Shown here: piece after piece, positions 48,001 through 58,538 of the stretch | Layout of the letters: the number at the start of each line of letters is the position of its first letter | Numbering within the stretch: the stretch's first letter is position 1 | Assembly (NCBI RefSeq): GCF_000283155.1 | Contig: NW_004454224.1 | Span: 9,725,318-9,789,317 of the forward strand | Origin: Ceratotherium simum simum | Taxonomy: Eukaryota; Chordata; Mammalia; Perissodactyla; Rhinocerotidae | Length of the DNA stretch: 64,000 bases | Reading direction: 5' to 3' | Notes under the pieces: generated by a model | Told to the model about the DNA's origin: nothing | The model's database searches: none | Seen by the model: only the letters and a program-made list of their open reading frames with translations | Made by a program: the position numbers and the translations under genes

Positions 48001-48935
48001 CTGTTAGGTAGGAGAACAAATAATTCTCAGCCTGTGCGCTACGATAAAATAAACTAGAAGAGACTGAAGATGAGTCATTTCAAAGACGAGAGGGTTTGGG
48101 GCCAGCCCCATGGCCTAGTGGTTAAGTTCAGCGTGCTCCGTTTTGGCGGCCCAGGTTTGGTTCCCAGGCACAGACTTACACCACTCATTGGCAGCCATGC
48201 TGTGGCAGCAACCCCCATACAAAATAGAGGAAGATGGGCACAGATGTTAGCTCAGGGTGAATCTAGAGGGTTAAAAGAGAAAAAGGCCAAATTGGATTTG
48301 GTGAAAGGGCAGAAAGCCTAGGGGGCAGCCTTCGGGCTCTGTGGGAGGCTATTCCAAGTGACTTGCCTAACTCTGGGCCTCCCTGCCTCCCGGGGCTGGC
48401 TCTACCTGAGGCAGGGGGAGAAGGACAGTGCCAAGTCCCCAGGGCCTCTGCTGATGCCCTGGTCTGCAGGCAAGCCAGACCCCACTGGGTGACCTTGAGT
48501 GTGTGTCTGGCCTCAGGGCCTCATTGGAAAACTCTTCGACCCTGAAGCCTTTCCAAGTCTAGCTCTTAAACCAGGCCAGCCTCTGCCAGCTGTGAGACCT
48601 CAGGAATGGGGCAAGGAGGGAGTGGAAGGGACAGCAGGAGGGCACCCGCTGAGTATCCCATGAGAACTAGAGGAAGAGCCGCTGCGGCTTCTGCCTTCCT
48701 TGGGGGCTTTGAGACAGTGGAGACACACACCTTGCACGTGGCACAAACACCCTTGAACACCACGCACACACCACCTGCCCCTCCACCTCCCTTCTACATT
48801 CCCATGTCATTTTTCCAATTGTCTTTTCCTTTCGATAGAGTCAAAGAAGGCCTTTCCAAGAAGGATGCAGAAGAGAAGAGTGAAGAAATCTCTCTTCAGC
48901 AGCTGGGAGCTTCTCCCCTCAAAGAAACCATCTAA
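32703..48935 (+). CDS. SLC22A20: Organic anion transporter 6, SLC22 family, ten coding exons
   Basis: Twelve-helix major-facilitator transporter of the plasma membrane; mouse OAT6 exchanges small organic anions and is known from olfactory mucosa. Exons: 32703-33077, 33151-33254, 34751-34905, 37139-37307, 37900-38023, 38907-39022, 43394-43608, 45286-45394, 45557-45760, 48839-48935. All sites are GT/AG and the 1668 nt encode 555 aa plus TAA. Exon lengths 104, 155, 169, 124, 215 and 109 are those usual for SLC22 genes. TM1 lies at about residues 16-38; the large extracellular loop has glycosylation sequons at N39, N61 and N96 and clustered Cys. The MFS motif DRLGRK follows TM2, and [13 protein letters not shown] follows TM6. 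An Arg in the late-helix motif NARLGG is the OAT-type anion-site residue. The tail reads [20 protein letters not shown]. No disabling change is seen, although human SLC22A20 is catalogued as a pseudogene. Confidence 0.95.
33290..34750. other. SLC22A20 intron 2, repeat content
   Basis: Contains an AT-rich L1-like stretch (about 33285-33620), an (AATG)n microsatellite at about 34080-34120 and an L2-like stretch (about 34330-34510, 'cacctgcctctgggcctttg'). No extra exon is seen. Confidence 0.5.
34080..34120. repeat. (GAAT)n microsatellite
   Basis: About ten tetranucleotide units with two GAGT variants; probably grew from the tail of the neighbouring L2-like repeat. Confidence 0.85.
35675..35773. 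repeat. (CA)n microsatellite in SLC22A20 intron 3
   Basis: Compound CA-rich tract with uninterrupted blocks at about 35707-35729 and 35757-35772. Confidence 0.9.
36480..37010 (-). mobile_element. Old LINE-1 fragment, antisense, SLC22A20 intron 3
   Basis: 'taaccagtcccctgtagatg', 'ttaggttgtttccaagtttt', 'cctttgcccgtttttccttt' follow reverse L1 3' order. Diverged. It ends about 130 bases before SLC22A20 exon 4. Confidence 0.7.
37480..37690 (-). repeat. MIR-like SINE, SLC22A20 intron 4
   Basis: Reverse MIR words 'ttataggaaggaaactgagg', 'tgacttattcaaggccaccc' and 'gtcagaaccagactc'. Edges approximate. Confidence 0.5.
38170..38290 (+). repeat. MIR SINE fragment, SLC22A20 intron 5
   Basis: 'tgtgcaatctgggataaata', 'tcagtttacccatctgtgca', 'atggggaaataa'. 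A second reverse MIR/L2-like stretch lies at about 38395-38640. Confidence 0.6.
39533..39658 (-). mobile_element. Short 5'-truncated LINE-1 3' end, antisense
   Basis: 'ttattgaggtcatattggtt', 'tataacattatgtaatttca', 'ggtgtacattattatatatc' is the reverse complement of the same 3' UTR that ends the full-length L1 at 61200-61285. Confidence 0.85.
41169..41232 (+). repeat. 32-bp perfect tandem duplication, SLC22A20 intron 6
   Basis: GCTGCGGCTCCCTTGGCAGA with its following G-rich 12 bases occurs at 41169 and again, unchanged, at 41201. Identity of both copies implies a recent duplication. Confidence 0.9.
42385..42910 (-). mobile_element. LINE-1 3' end, antisense, SLC22A20 intron 6
   Basis: 'gtggtaaaatacatataaca', 'aaatttaccgtcttaaccat', 'gtaatattccattgtatgga', 'ttgtgaataatgctgctatg' are reverse L1 3' words in order. 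It sits about 480 bases before exon 7. Confidence 0.85.
44320..44400. repeat. (TA)/(TG)n low-complexity tract
   Basis: Alternating ATAT and TGTG runs in SLC22A20 intron 7. Confidence 0.8.
44780..44965 (-). repeat. MIR SINE, SLC22A20 intron 7
   Basis: 'aacatttagtgagctctgag', 'ttttacaggtaaggatagag', 'aggctcagagaggttaagta', 'gctgggatttgaacccaggc' give a nearly complete reverse MIR. Confidence 0.75.
47571..47773 (-). mobile_element. ERE SINE in SLC22A20 intron 9
   Basis: T tract, 'gaggaagattggctctgagc', 'ccacagcatggcttgatgag', 'aacttaaccactacgtctct'. Flanked by AAGAAATGTTTC (47559-47570) and AAGAAATATTTC (47774-47785). Confidence 0.92.
48097..48264 (+). mobile_element. ERE SINE lacking its 3' half, SLC22A20 intron 9
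   Basis: 'gccagccccatggcctagtg', 'gttaagttcagcgtgctccg', ends after 'gatgttagctcagggtgaat' without an A-tail. AGAGGGTT on both sides (48089-48096, 48265-48272) may be the target-site duplication. Confidence 0.82.
48839..48935 (+). CDS. SLC22A20: SLC22A20 last coding exon, cytoplasmic tail
   Basis: Acceptor TTTTCCTTTCGATAG, then [10 protein letters not shown] and on to ASPLKETI and TAA at 48933-48935. It joins exon 9 (donor GAG at 45760|GTGAGG) in phase 2. Without this splice exon 9 would run into an immediate TGA at 45762-45764. Confidence 0.92.
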
Positions 48936-49530
48936 GCTGTGGAGAGCCTTGTGCTTGCCTGTGGCGCCTCAGCTGGGGTCCAGACAGCCCCGGGGTTTTC
49001 TCCCCACACTGACGGGGGCGAGGTTGGCCAAGGACCATTGGCTCTGCAAGCCCATGCCGAAGAGCCGCCCACGAACCAGGGCGGAGGCTGCTGGAAGGAA
49101 ACTGACCAGCAGCAGCCAGTTGACATTACAAATGAATAGAAAGTCAGGAGATACAGCGCCCAGGGACCAAAGGGGGAACTCTTCCTTTCCCATCCTCTAA
49201 TCTGTCCCTTAATACCTCTCTGTTCGTTCCTGTTCCACCTGAAAACGCTGTCTTTGCAGAGTTAGGGTGACATTTCTGCCCCTGTTGGCCCTGGAACAGC
49301 CCCGCCCCACGTGTCCTTGAGGAACCTTCCAAAACTCAGTGTGCTCCACTCATTTGACATTTACTCCTCCCTGCCTTATCTGATTAAAGCTCTCTTCACC
49401 TGTGTGTGTGACTTACCTCTTCCACTGACAAACGTCTCCGCGGCAGAGCCTTCTTGCCCCTCGAAGTGGGCCTGGAAGATGGTACATGCTCCATAAATAG
49501 TTGGTGAATAAATGACGAAGCCAGACAATG
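48936..49530 (+). other. SLC22A20: SLC22A20 3' UTR with two candidate poly(A) signals
   Basis: ATTAAA at 49383-49388, followed by CACCTGTGTGTGTGAC, and AATAAA at 49508-49513. Either could end the transcript; the first has the better GU-rich downstream element. Confidence 0.6.
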
Positions 49531-52500
49531 GATAGAGACCTCTACCCGTTATTTGCATTCCTGGCAATATCGCTTTGCAGAAATGGGATGTGGTTCGGTT
49601 CCCCACAAGTCATCCAGAGGGGTGAATCCCTGGAGTGGAGCAGCGTGCCTGACCTCGTGGACACGTGCCTGCATCCCTCACCTTGACCTTCTCCAGAATT
49701 CAGATTAGATTCATGAGGGATTCAAATCCTGCCACTGGACGCCCTTGGGCAAGTTTCCTTGTCTAATCCTTTCCTCCTGGAGTTGCCAGAGAATCAAAGG
49801 AGAGCCGTGCTCAGTCCCCTCAGCCCAAAGAAAAGCACAACCTAGGAAAGAGGTAGGAATACCATAGGTTGGGCAGGAACCACTGCAACCTGCCCTTTCG
49901 CCAAGGTCGGTCTCTCAGCAGCGTAGCCCTTGGACCAGAGCTTGAATCAGGCTCCTCCCAAAGGCTGTCCCACGGCCCTGGCCTTGATGCCCTGACTCTT
50001 CAGTCCCTCCCTTGGATTTAAACTCTCATTCAATGATCTTCTCCATGAGCTTTCTTATTTGAGATGTTCTCATCCTACAGCCCTCAGCAGAGCAGTAAAT
50101 TTGACGGGCAGAGGGCTGCCATGCCGGTCACACTTTAAGGTTCACCTTGGGAGTCACCTCCTCCAGGCAGCACTCCCTGACCTCCCCTGCCTGCTCCTGG
50201 GCTCACATGATGCCCTCTACATGTTCTCCCCACTGGGTTGTAACGGATCCTTGTATATGCTGGTCTCTCCTGGGGGCTCCTTGAAGGCAAGGTTAGGTCA
50301 TCTTTGCCTGGTACCATGGCCCACACATAGCAAGAGTGCAGGTCACATTGCTGGAACGAATGAAATAGTCACAAGGATAAAAAAAGAAAAAGTGACCTGT
50401 CATTGCTGGATGCTGAGGGAGGAGGCAGAAAAACTAAATGGAAGATCCTGGTAGAAGAACAAGATTTGTATGTGTTTTAAAAACCAATCTGTTATAAACA
50501 CCATTTTATTTTTATTTTTGAAGGAAACGTAAAGTAGTGATTCACGATCCCGGAATCAGCTATGAGCTTTTCAAAAATACCAGTGCCGGGGCCCACTTCC
50601 AGGGATTCTGACATCATTAGCTGGGGTTGAGAACTACTGGTCTAGAAATGGTTTTCCTAGCCACCAAGAGAATTTATACAACCTAACCCAGTAGATAGGA
50701 TTAATTATAACAGTACTGTGAAGTGTGAGGTTAGTAAGCTAACTTGATTTCCCAGGACAAAGATAAGACATTCCTTCAAGCGAACAGAGCCGATTTTCTG
50801 TAACATTCTAACAATGAGGTTTCCTAGGACAAGCATAAAGAATCTTGAGGGTACAGTCCATGGGAAAAAACCACAAAAGCTTTGACTACTCTGGTCCTTA
50901 GCAAACAACACTGGTCAGAAACTGTTAAGGGAAGACAAGTTCCCCGTGATGGTGTGTAACCTGAACTGCTCAAACAGGACTCCGCTTGGCTGGTGTCCTT
51001 ATAATGATCTTCATGGTAACTGGCAAATGGCCTTCAGATTTCTTTACCTTTACATCCTGAGGCACTGACCAGCACTGCCTTCGTTTTCAAAAGGCTTGAC
51101 AACAATCTGGGCATCTCTAAGTTTCTCATTAAGCATCGATGGGCTAGTGGCTGCAGGGAGACGGCTTGCCAAGGCCCCCCGGGGGCTTCCGTGCATCAAG
51201 GATTGCCTGGGCCGGGTAAGACCAGGTAAGATCAGCAAAGGTGAATGGTGATGCTGATGGCGTCCCAGGCCGCCGCTGCTGACAAGTGAGCGTGGAAAAG
51301 AGAACTCTGCTGCATGGGCAGAGCTGCGGGCTGTGGTGCTTGCCCCGGGACGCACCTGGTTACATTTTCACTGACCCCTGAGCAGTGTGGCCTGGTGCCT
51401 GGCAGCGGGAGGACTGAAAGGCTGCACAACGCCCACAACCCCCAACTCGTGTCCCTCGTGCCACATCAATGGAATCAACACACTGATCAGACCTGTGCTG
51501 CTAGGCAGCAGGTGTCACCAAAAGATGGACTCTAAAGGAGAAACTGAAAAAGACAACTGGACGGCTGGAGCTCAGTGCCCAGGGCAGCACACATTGCCAG
51601 TTTGGGCTCTAAATTCGGGATTTTCCCCAAAAGCGTACCCCCACTTACATAGAATGTTTAGTTATGAGGTTGGGGAGGGGCAAGGAGGCCCAGGCAGGCT
51701 GTAAGAGACCAAACCACGTAATTAACCTATCTCACTCTCTGTTTTCCTTCCCATGCCTACCCATGGGCAACCTGGCTACTGGAATTTGAAAGTAGCAAAA
51801 AAGAAGGTGGGGGTGGGGGACTCAAACCTGGTACTTCTTTTGCAATTGCTATGCTTGCTGGGTTTGGGCACTTATGAACGTTGGCGATGATGATCCTGAA
51901 CAAGAGGTGACAATTCCTAAGGTGGACCTGGCCTGGGAGATGCGTTAGGATGGTGCAAGGTGTGTAAGGAAGAAACTGCAGAACGCCCCCCCCAGGGGCA
52001 AGTCTGGGCAAATGGTGTGAGTGAGACGTGGGGAAGACTGGGAAAGGGGGAAGTGATTGCTGCAGGGACCAGTCATGGGGATCGCAGGGCTGTGGAGGGA
52101 AGGGAACCGCTTAGACCACAGTGGAGACCAGGACCAGCAATTCTCTCAGCTCTTGTTCACGGGACATCTGGCCAGTTTAGCACAGACATCCGCCACCACC
52201 CTTGACTTGATCACTGACCAATGAAGAATCTTAATCAGACCCCTCCCAAGAGCTACTGAATCCAGGCGGGAGGAGCTACCTCTCAGGCTGACAGAACAAG
52301 ATGAACTCTCTGGGCACTGATTTGGTTGCTTTAGTTTCCTCTCATTACTGTTGGGCAGGTTTGTACGTTTTTCACAGACTGATTGTTCTAAACTCTCCAG
52401 CACGGGTGGCAACGGACAATATTGCCCTGGGCTTCCTGCCGGCCGGGGCACATGCGGCTGCCATCACCTCTTGCTGTACTATATGTTTAATGTCCTATTT

Positions 52501-52540
52501 TGCTCGCTTGGCTGTGGATGAGGAGCCTGGCTGTGTGAGC
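49531..52540. other. Intergenic region downstream of SLC22A20
   Basis: No gene recognised. It holds an L2-like stretch at about 50150-50370 ('ctccctgacctcccctgcct', 'cttgaaggcaaggttaggtc'). The rest, including 50700-52540, looks unique and non-coding, and no promoter-like CpG island is seen. Confidence 0.5.
50150..50370 (-). repeat. LINE-2 3' end-like repeat
   Basis: 'gcagcactccctgacctccc', 'ggggctccttgaaggcaagg', 'acatagcaagagtgcagg', 'ctggaacgaatgaaat' follow the reverse L2 3' order. Confidence 0.65.
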
Positions 52541-52544
52541 CTGA

Positions 52545-53455
52545 CACACAACAACAAAAAACAAACAACCCCACTCAAAAATGGGCAAAGACCTTGAACA
52601 GATATTTCTCCAAAGATGATATACAAATGGCCGATAAATAACAGCATGAAAAGACGCTCAACATCACTGATCATTAGGGAAATGCAAATCAAAACTACGA
52701 GATACCACCTCATATCCATTAGGGTGATTACTATAAAAAAATAACAAGTATTGGTGAGGATGCAGAGAAATTGGAACCATTGTGCACCGTTGGTGGGAAT
52801 GTAAAATGGTGCAGCCACTACGGAAAGAAGTGTGGTGATTCCTCAAAAGATTCAAAATAGAATTACCTTCTGATCCAATAATTCCACTTCTGGGTATACA
52901 CCCAAAAGAATTGAAAGCAGGGTCGCTAAGAGATATTTGTACACCCGTGTTTATAGCAGTGTTATTCACAATAGCTAAAATTTGGAAGCAACCCAAGCAT
53001 CCATCAATGGATGAATGGATAAACAAAATGTGTTTCATATATACAAAGCAATACTATTCAATCTTAAAAAGGAAGGAAATTCTGACAGATGCTACAACAT
53101 GGATGAACCTAGAGCATGTTATGGTAAGTGAAATAAGCCAGCCACAAAAAGACAAATGCTGTATGATTCCACTTGTATGAAGTACCTAGAGTAGTCAAAT
53201 TCATAGAGACAGAAGGTAGAATGGTGGTTGTCAGGGGCTAAGGGTAGAGAGGGATGGGGGGTTATTGTTTAATGGGGACAGAGTTTCAGTTCTGCAAGAT
53301 GAAAAAAGTTCCGTGGATGGATGGCGATGATGGTTACACAACAGTATGAATGTACTTAATGCCACTGAACTGTACACTTAAAAATGGTTTAAATGGTAAA
53401 TTTTTATATTACGTATGTTTTGCTATAATTTTTAAAATAAATAATTAAAAACAAA
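52545..53455 (+). mobile_element. LINE-1 3' end, sense
   Basis: Sense L1 from 'acccactcaaaaatgggcaa' (ORF2 end) through 'ggaaatgcaaatcaaaacta', 'ctgtatgattccacttgtat' to 'taaataattaaaaacaaaac'. The frame is broken. It shares only order, not close identity, with the younger L1 at 54802-61296. Confidence 0.88.
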
Positions 53456-53507
53456 ACGAAAAGCTAAAGGACAAACTAGTTTTCTTAAATTGGTAGCTTT
53501 ATGTGGT

Positions 53508-54560
53508 TGTTTTTAATAACAGCTTTATTGAGAGATAATTCACATACTATAAAATTCACCTTTTGAAGTTCATAATTCTGTGGGTTTTAGTATATTCCCA
53601 GAGTTGTACCATCACCACTGTCTACTTTTAGCACATTTTCATCACCCCCAAAAGAAACCCAGCGCTTGTTAGTAGTCATTCTCCACTCCTCCTTCCCCCC
53701 AATACCTGGCAATCGTGGACCTACTTTCTGTCTCTGTAGATTTGCCTATTTTGAATATTTCATATAAATGGAATTATATAGTATATGATATTTTGTGTCT
53801 GGTTTCTTTGTGTGTGTGTGTGTGAGAGGAAGATCAGCCCTAAGCTAACATCCATGCCAATCCTCCTCTTTTTGTTGAGGAAGACTGGCCCTGAGCTAAC
53901 ACCTGCGCCCATCTTCCTCCACTTTATGTGGAAAGCCGCCACAGCATGGCCTGCCAAGCGGTGTGTTGGTGCGCGCCCGGGACCCGAACCCGGGCCGCCA
54001 GCAGCAGAGTGTGCGCACTTAACCACTATGCCACGGGGCCGGCCTGTGTGTCTGGTTTCTTTCGCTTAGCGTAACGCCTTCAAGGTTCATCCACATTGTA
54101 GTGTGTATCAGTGCTTTACTCCTTTTTATGCCTAAATAATATTGTATATATGAATAGACCATACTTCATTTATCCATTCATCAGCTAATGGTCATTTGAA
54201 TTGTTTGCACTTTGGGGCTATTTTAAATAGTGCTGCTGAGAACATTTATGTACAAGTAGTTGTTTGAATACTTGTCTTGAATTCTTTTGGTTATATGCCA
54301 AGGAGAGGAATTACTGGGTCATATGGTAACAGTTTAACTTTTTGAGGAACTGCCACACTATTTTCCACAGCAGCTGCACCATTTCACATTCCCACCAGCA
54401 AAGCAATGTATGAGAGTTTCAGTTTTTCCACATTCTTGCCAATATTTGTTATTTTCCATTTTTTCAATTATAGTCATTCTAGTGGGTGTGAAGTGGTATC
54501 TCATTGTGGTTTTGATTTGCATTTCCCTAATGACTAATCTGTTGAGCATCTGTTGCAAGA
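53508..54560 (-). mobile_element. LINE-1 3' end, antisense, split by an ERE
   Basis: 'taacagctttattgagagat', 'ttcatcacccccaaaagaaa', 'tttcatataaatggaattat' then, after the ERE, 'cgcttagcgtaacgccttca' and 'gtgggtgtgaagtggtatct'. Lies tail-to-tail with the sense L1 fragment just upstream. Confidence 0.85.
53810..54046 (-). mobile_element. ERE SINE with a (TG)n tail
   Basis: Body 'ggaagatcagccctaagcta', 'ccacagcatggcctgccaag', 'acttaaccactatgccacgg', GGGGCCGGCC end. Perfect 16-bp target-site duplication TGTGTCTGGTTTCTTT at 53794-53809 and 54047-54062. In place of the usual T tract (A-tail in sense) the left end is (TG)n, i.e. (CA)n in sense. Confidence 0.93.
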
Positions 54561-57039
54561 CTGGTTAATTTTGATTAATTTTCGGAGTTCTGAAAAAGTT
54601 GATTTTAACATTTTTTGCAAGTGTTCACATTGTTTTTCTAGGGGAGAAAATTTTTGGAGGCCTTTACTCCACTTCAAAAGTGCCACCATCCTTACAGACT
54701 TCCTGGTGGATACCATTGATGACATTACCATTATCATCATGTTTCAGGGTTGTTTCTACAACAGATAGAGTCTCATAGCACAATCAGAAAAGGACTAAAT
54801 AGGGGTGATGTCAGCATCACGGCAGAGTAAGTTGTTCCCTTAGTCTCTCCCCTCTAGGTTACAACTAAACGGACATTCATTAACCAACAGAGGATTCCCT
54901 ACACAGCACAATAGGATATCAGGAGAGACCCATGCAACCATACATCTGAAGGTGGGGGGACTGGATCCCCAGGAAGCAGTGGAACTAGGTGAAAAGACAC
55001 CTCCCCCTCCCTGGTGGCAGTGATCTAGGTTGTAGGTCCTCACACAGCGGCCGGCACAACTGTAAGAGGAGGCGGGGGCAGCCTGGCCCATGCAAACACT
55101 CTCAGAGTGATAGCCCAGCCAGCAGGAGTGCCCTCCCTGCTGCGGCGGCCCCATCTATGGGAATGCTCCCCACCAAGTGGTGTGGCTCAGCCCTATGAAG
55201 GAGCCCCCCACCAAATGCAGCAGCTGAGCTGAACTGCCCACGAGCACAGAGCTGGCCTGCACACAAGAAAGAAAGCACCTCTCCCCTCCCACCTAGTGCA
55301 CCAGCTCAGCTGGTCCCCTGTGGAGCACAGTAGTCCCACACCAGAGCAACCTGCCAGTGGAGCACAGGGGCCCTGCCTGCGCATGTGTACATGACCTGCC
55401 AAGAGGCTGTAGCCAGTGCACAAATGCAGAGCATCCCTGCTGGCACAACTTCCAGTAGATGGGGCAGGATCAGAAAATACAGCTCCTGCCCTCCCCAAGC
55501 AGTGGCAGGTGGAATCTGCAACCTGGTACTATCACAAATGCACCGGGCAAAGGATCAAGTCATCAAACACCATGAAGAACTACAGTAATACTTAAGAGCA
55601 GAAGGAAAATGACAAGTCTCCAGGAACCAATCCTGAAGTAACAGAAATTTACAATCTAAATGACAGAGAATTCAAAATAGTTGTCATAAAGAAACTCAAT
55701 GAGTCACAAGAAAACTCAGAAAGACAGTTCAATGAGCTCAGGAATAAAATTAATGAAAAGGAATACTTCAACAAAGAGATTGAAACTCTAAAAAAAAACA
55801 AACAGAAATTCCAGATATAAAGAACACAATTAATGAGATAAAAGATAATCTAGAAGGCATAAAAAATAGAGCTGACTTTATGGAGGACAGAATTAGTGGT
55901 TCAGAGGATAGAAATATAGAAATGCTTCAGGTGGAGGAAGCGAGAGAACTAAGATTTTTTAAAAATAAAGAAATTCTTCAAGAAATATCTGACTCAATTA
56001 GAGAAAACAACATAAGGATTATAGGTATTCCAGAGGGAGAAAGGAGCAGAGAACTTGTTCAAAGACATAATAGCTGAGAACTTCCCAAACCCGGGGAAGT
56101 AAGTGGACTTACTAGTACATGAAGCCAATAGAAATCCTAATTACATCAATGGAAAAAGAACTTCTCCGAGGCATATAATATTAAAACTGGCAAAAGTCAA
56201 CGACAAAGAAAAAATATTAAGGGCAGCAAGGCAGAAGAAAATAACCTGCAAAGGAATGCCTATCTGGCTTTCAACAGATTTCTCAGCAGAAACCTTACAG
56301 GCTAGGAGAAAATGGAATGATATATTCAAAATACTGAAAGAAAAATTTTCAGCCAAGAATACTCTATCCAGTGAAACTATCCCTCAGATATGATGGAGAA
56401 ATAAAAGCTTTCCCAGATAAACAAAATCTGAGGGAGTTTATCACCACTAGGCCTGCCTTACAAGAAACATTGAAAGGAGCCCTCCCATCTGAAACTAAAA
56501 AGCAAAGGTTTATAAAACCCTGAGCAAGGAGATAAACAGGCAGATAGAATCAGAAAATTGAAGCTCTATATCAGAATAGGTTAGTAAACACTTAACTATA
56601 ACATAAAAGACAAAAGGAAGGAAAGCATCAAAAATAACTATAAACATTTCAATTTAGTCACAAACTCACAACACAGAAAAGAACAATTTGTGAAAATAAT
56701 AACTCAGAAAAGGAAGAGAAAAGGGATGGAACCTGCTTAGGCTAATGGAGATAAGAGGCTATCAGAAAACGGACTACCTCATCTACGAGATCTTTTATAC
56801 AAACCTCACAGTAAACACTGAACAAAAAATCAGAGCAGGGCCACAAATCATAAATAAAGAGAAAACTGTCACAGAAAACCACCAAACTGAAATGGCAGTC
56901 AGAAATACAAGGGAAAATTATCAATGGAAATACAGAACAACTGGAAAACAAGAGATAAAATGGCAGTATTAAGCTCTCATATACCAATAATCACTCTAAA
57001 TGTAAATGGATTGAATTCTCCAATCAAAAGACATAGAGT

Positions 57040-57113
57040 TACCTGAAATTTATACAATGTTATAAACCAATGTTACTGCAATAAACAAAAGTTTTAAAAA
57101 TAAATAAATAAAT
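57040..57113 (+). mobile_element. Ultra-short 74-bp LINE-1 tail insertion
   Basis: 'acctgaaatttatacaatgt' and 'tataaaccaatgttactgca' match the 3' end of the host L1 (61237-61285), followed by an A-rich (AAAT)n tail. It is flanked by a perfect 14-bp duplication AAAAGACATAGAGT (57026-57039, 57114-57127) of L1 ORF2 sequence. Confidence 0.92.
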
Positions 57114-57255
57114 AAAAGACATAGAGTGGCTGGATGGACTAAAAAACAAGACTGAACAATATGCCGCCTCCAGGAAACATATCTCCACTCTAAAGACAAA
57201 TATAAGTTCAGAGTGAAGGGATGGAACACGGCACTCCAAGCAAAAGAAAGCAAGT

Positions 57256-57505
57256 CCTGGGGCCATGATGGTTAAGTTCGCTCGCTCTGCTTCGGCAGCC
57301 CAGGGTTCACAGGTTCAGATCTCGGATGCAGACCTATGCACCGCTCATCAAGCCATGCTGTGGTGGCATCCCATATACAAACTAGAGGAAGATTGTCCCA
57401 GATGTTAGCTCAGGGACCATCTTCCTCAAGCAAAAAGAGGAAGATTGGCAACAGATGTTAGCTCAGGGCCAATCTTGCTCACCAAAAAAGAAAGAAAGAA
57501 AGAAA
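57256..57505 (+). mobile_element. ERE SINE inside the LINE-1
   Basis: 'gatggttaagttcgctcgct', 'aagccatgctgtggtggcat', 'gatgttagctcagggaccat', tail of GAAA repeats (about 57490-57510). The duplicated target is AAAAGAAAGCAAGT-like, partly masked by the GAAA tail. Confidence 0.9.
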
Positions 57506-58538
57506 GAAAGCAGGTGTTGCCATACTTATATCAGACAAAGCAGACTTCAAGATAAAAAAGACAATGAGAAGCAAAGAGGGGCAGTATATAATGATAAAAG
57601 GGACATTCCACCAAGAGGACATAACACTTATGAATATATCCACACCTAACACAGGAGCACCACAGTATATAAAGAAACTATTAACATACCCAAAGGGAGA
57701 AATTGACAGCAACACAATAATAGCAGGGGACCACAACACCCCACTTACATAAATGGATAGATCATCCACACAGGAAGTCAACCAGGAAACAATGGCCTCA
57801 AAGGAAATACTAGACCAGATGGACTTAACAGATGTGTATAGAACATTCCATCCAAAAACAGCAGAACACACATTCCTCTCAAGTGCACATGGAATATTCT
57901 CAAAGATAGACCACATGTTGGGAAACAAGGCAAGCCTCAATAAATTAAAAAGATTGTAATCATATTAAGCATCTTTTCTGACCACAATGCTATGAAACTA
58001 GAAATCAACTACAAGAAAAAGGCTGGGAAAGTGACAAATATGTGGAGACTAAACAACACACTACTGAACAATCATTGGATCAATAAAGAAATCAAAGGAG
58101 AAATCAAAAAATACCTGGACACAAATGAAAATGAAAACACAACATACCAACTCTTATGGGATGCAGCAAAAGCTGTGCTAAGAGGGAAATTTATAGCAAT
58201 ACAGGCCTACCTCAACAAACAAGAAGTCTCAAATAAGTAATCTTAAACTATATCTAACAGAACTAAAAAAAGGAGAAGAAACAAAACCCAAAGTCAGCAG
58301 AAGGAGAGAAATAATAAAAATTAGAGCAGAAATAAATTAAATAGAGACTAAAAAAACAATGGACAGGATCAATGAAAATAAGAGAAGATAAACAAAATTG
58401 ACAGACCCCTAGCCAGACTCACCAAGAAAAAATGAGAGAAGGCTCAAATAAATAAAATTAGAAATGAAAGAGGAGAAATTACAACGGATACCACAGAAAT
58501 ACAAAGGATTATAAGAGAATACTATGAAAAACTATATG

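Noticed and set aside
48362..48935. Alternative SLC22A20 ends using in-frame TGA right after exon 9 (45762-45764)
   Set aside because: The last exon at 48839-48935 joins in phase and encodes the typical OAT C-terminal tail, so the early stop would only apply if the exon 9 donor failed.
55880..56393. Two L1 ORF1-like open stretches as functional genes
   Set aside because: They are interrupted pieces of one decayed ORF1 in a disabled L1.
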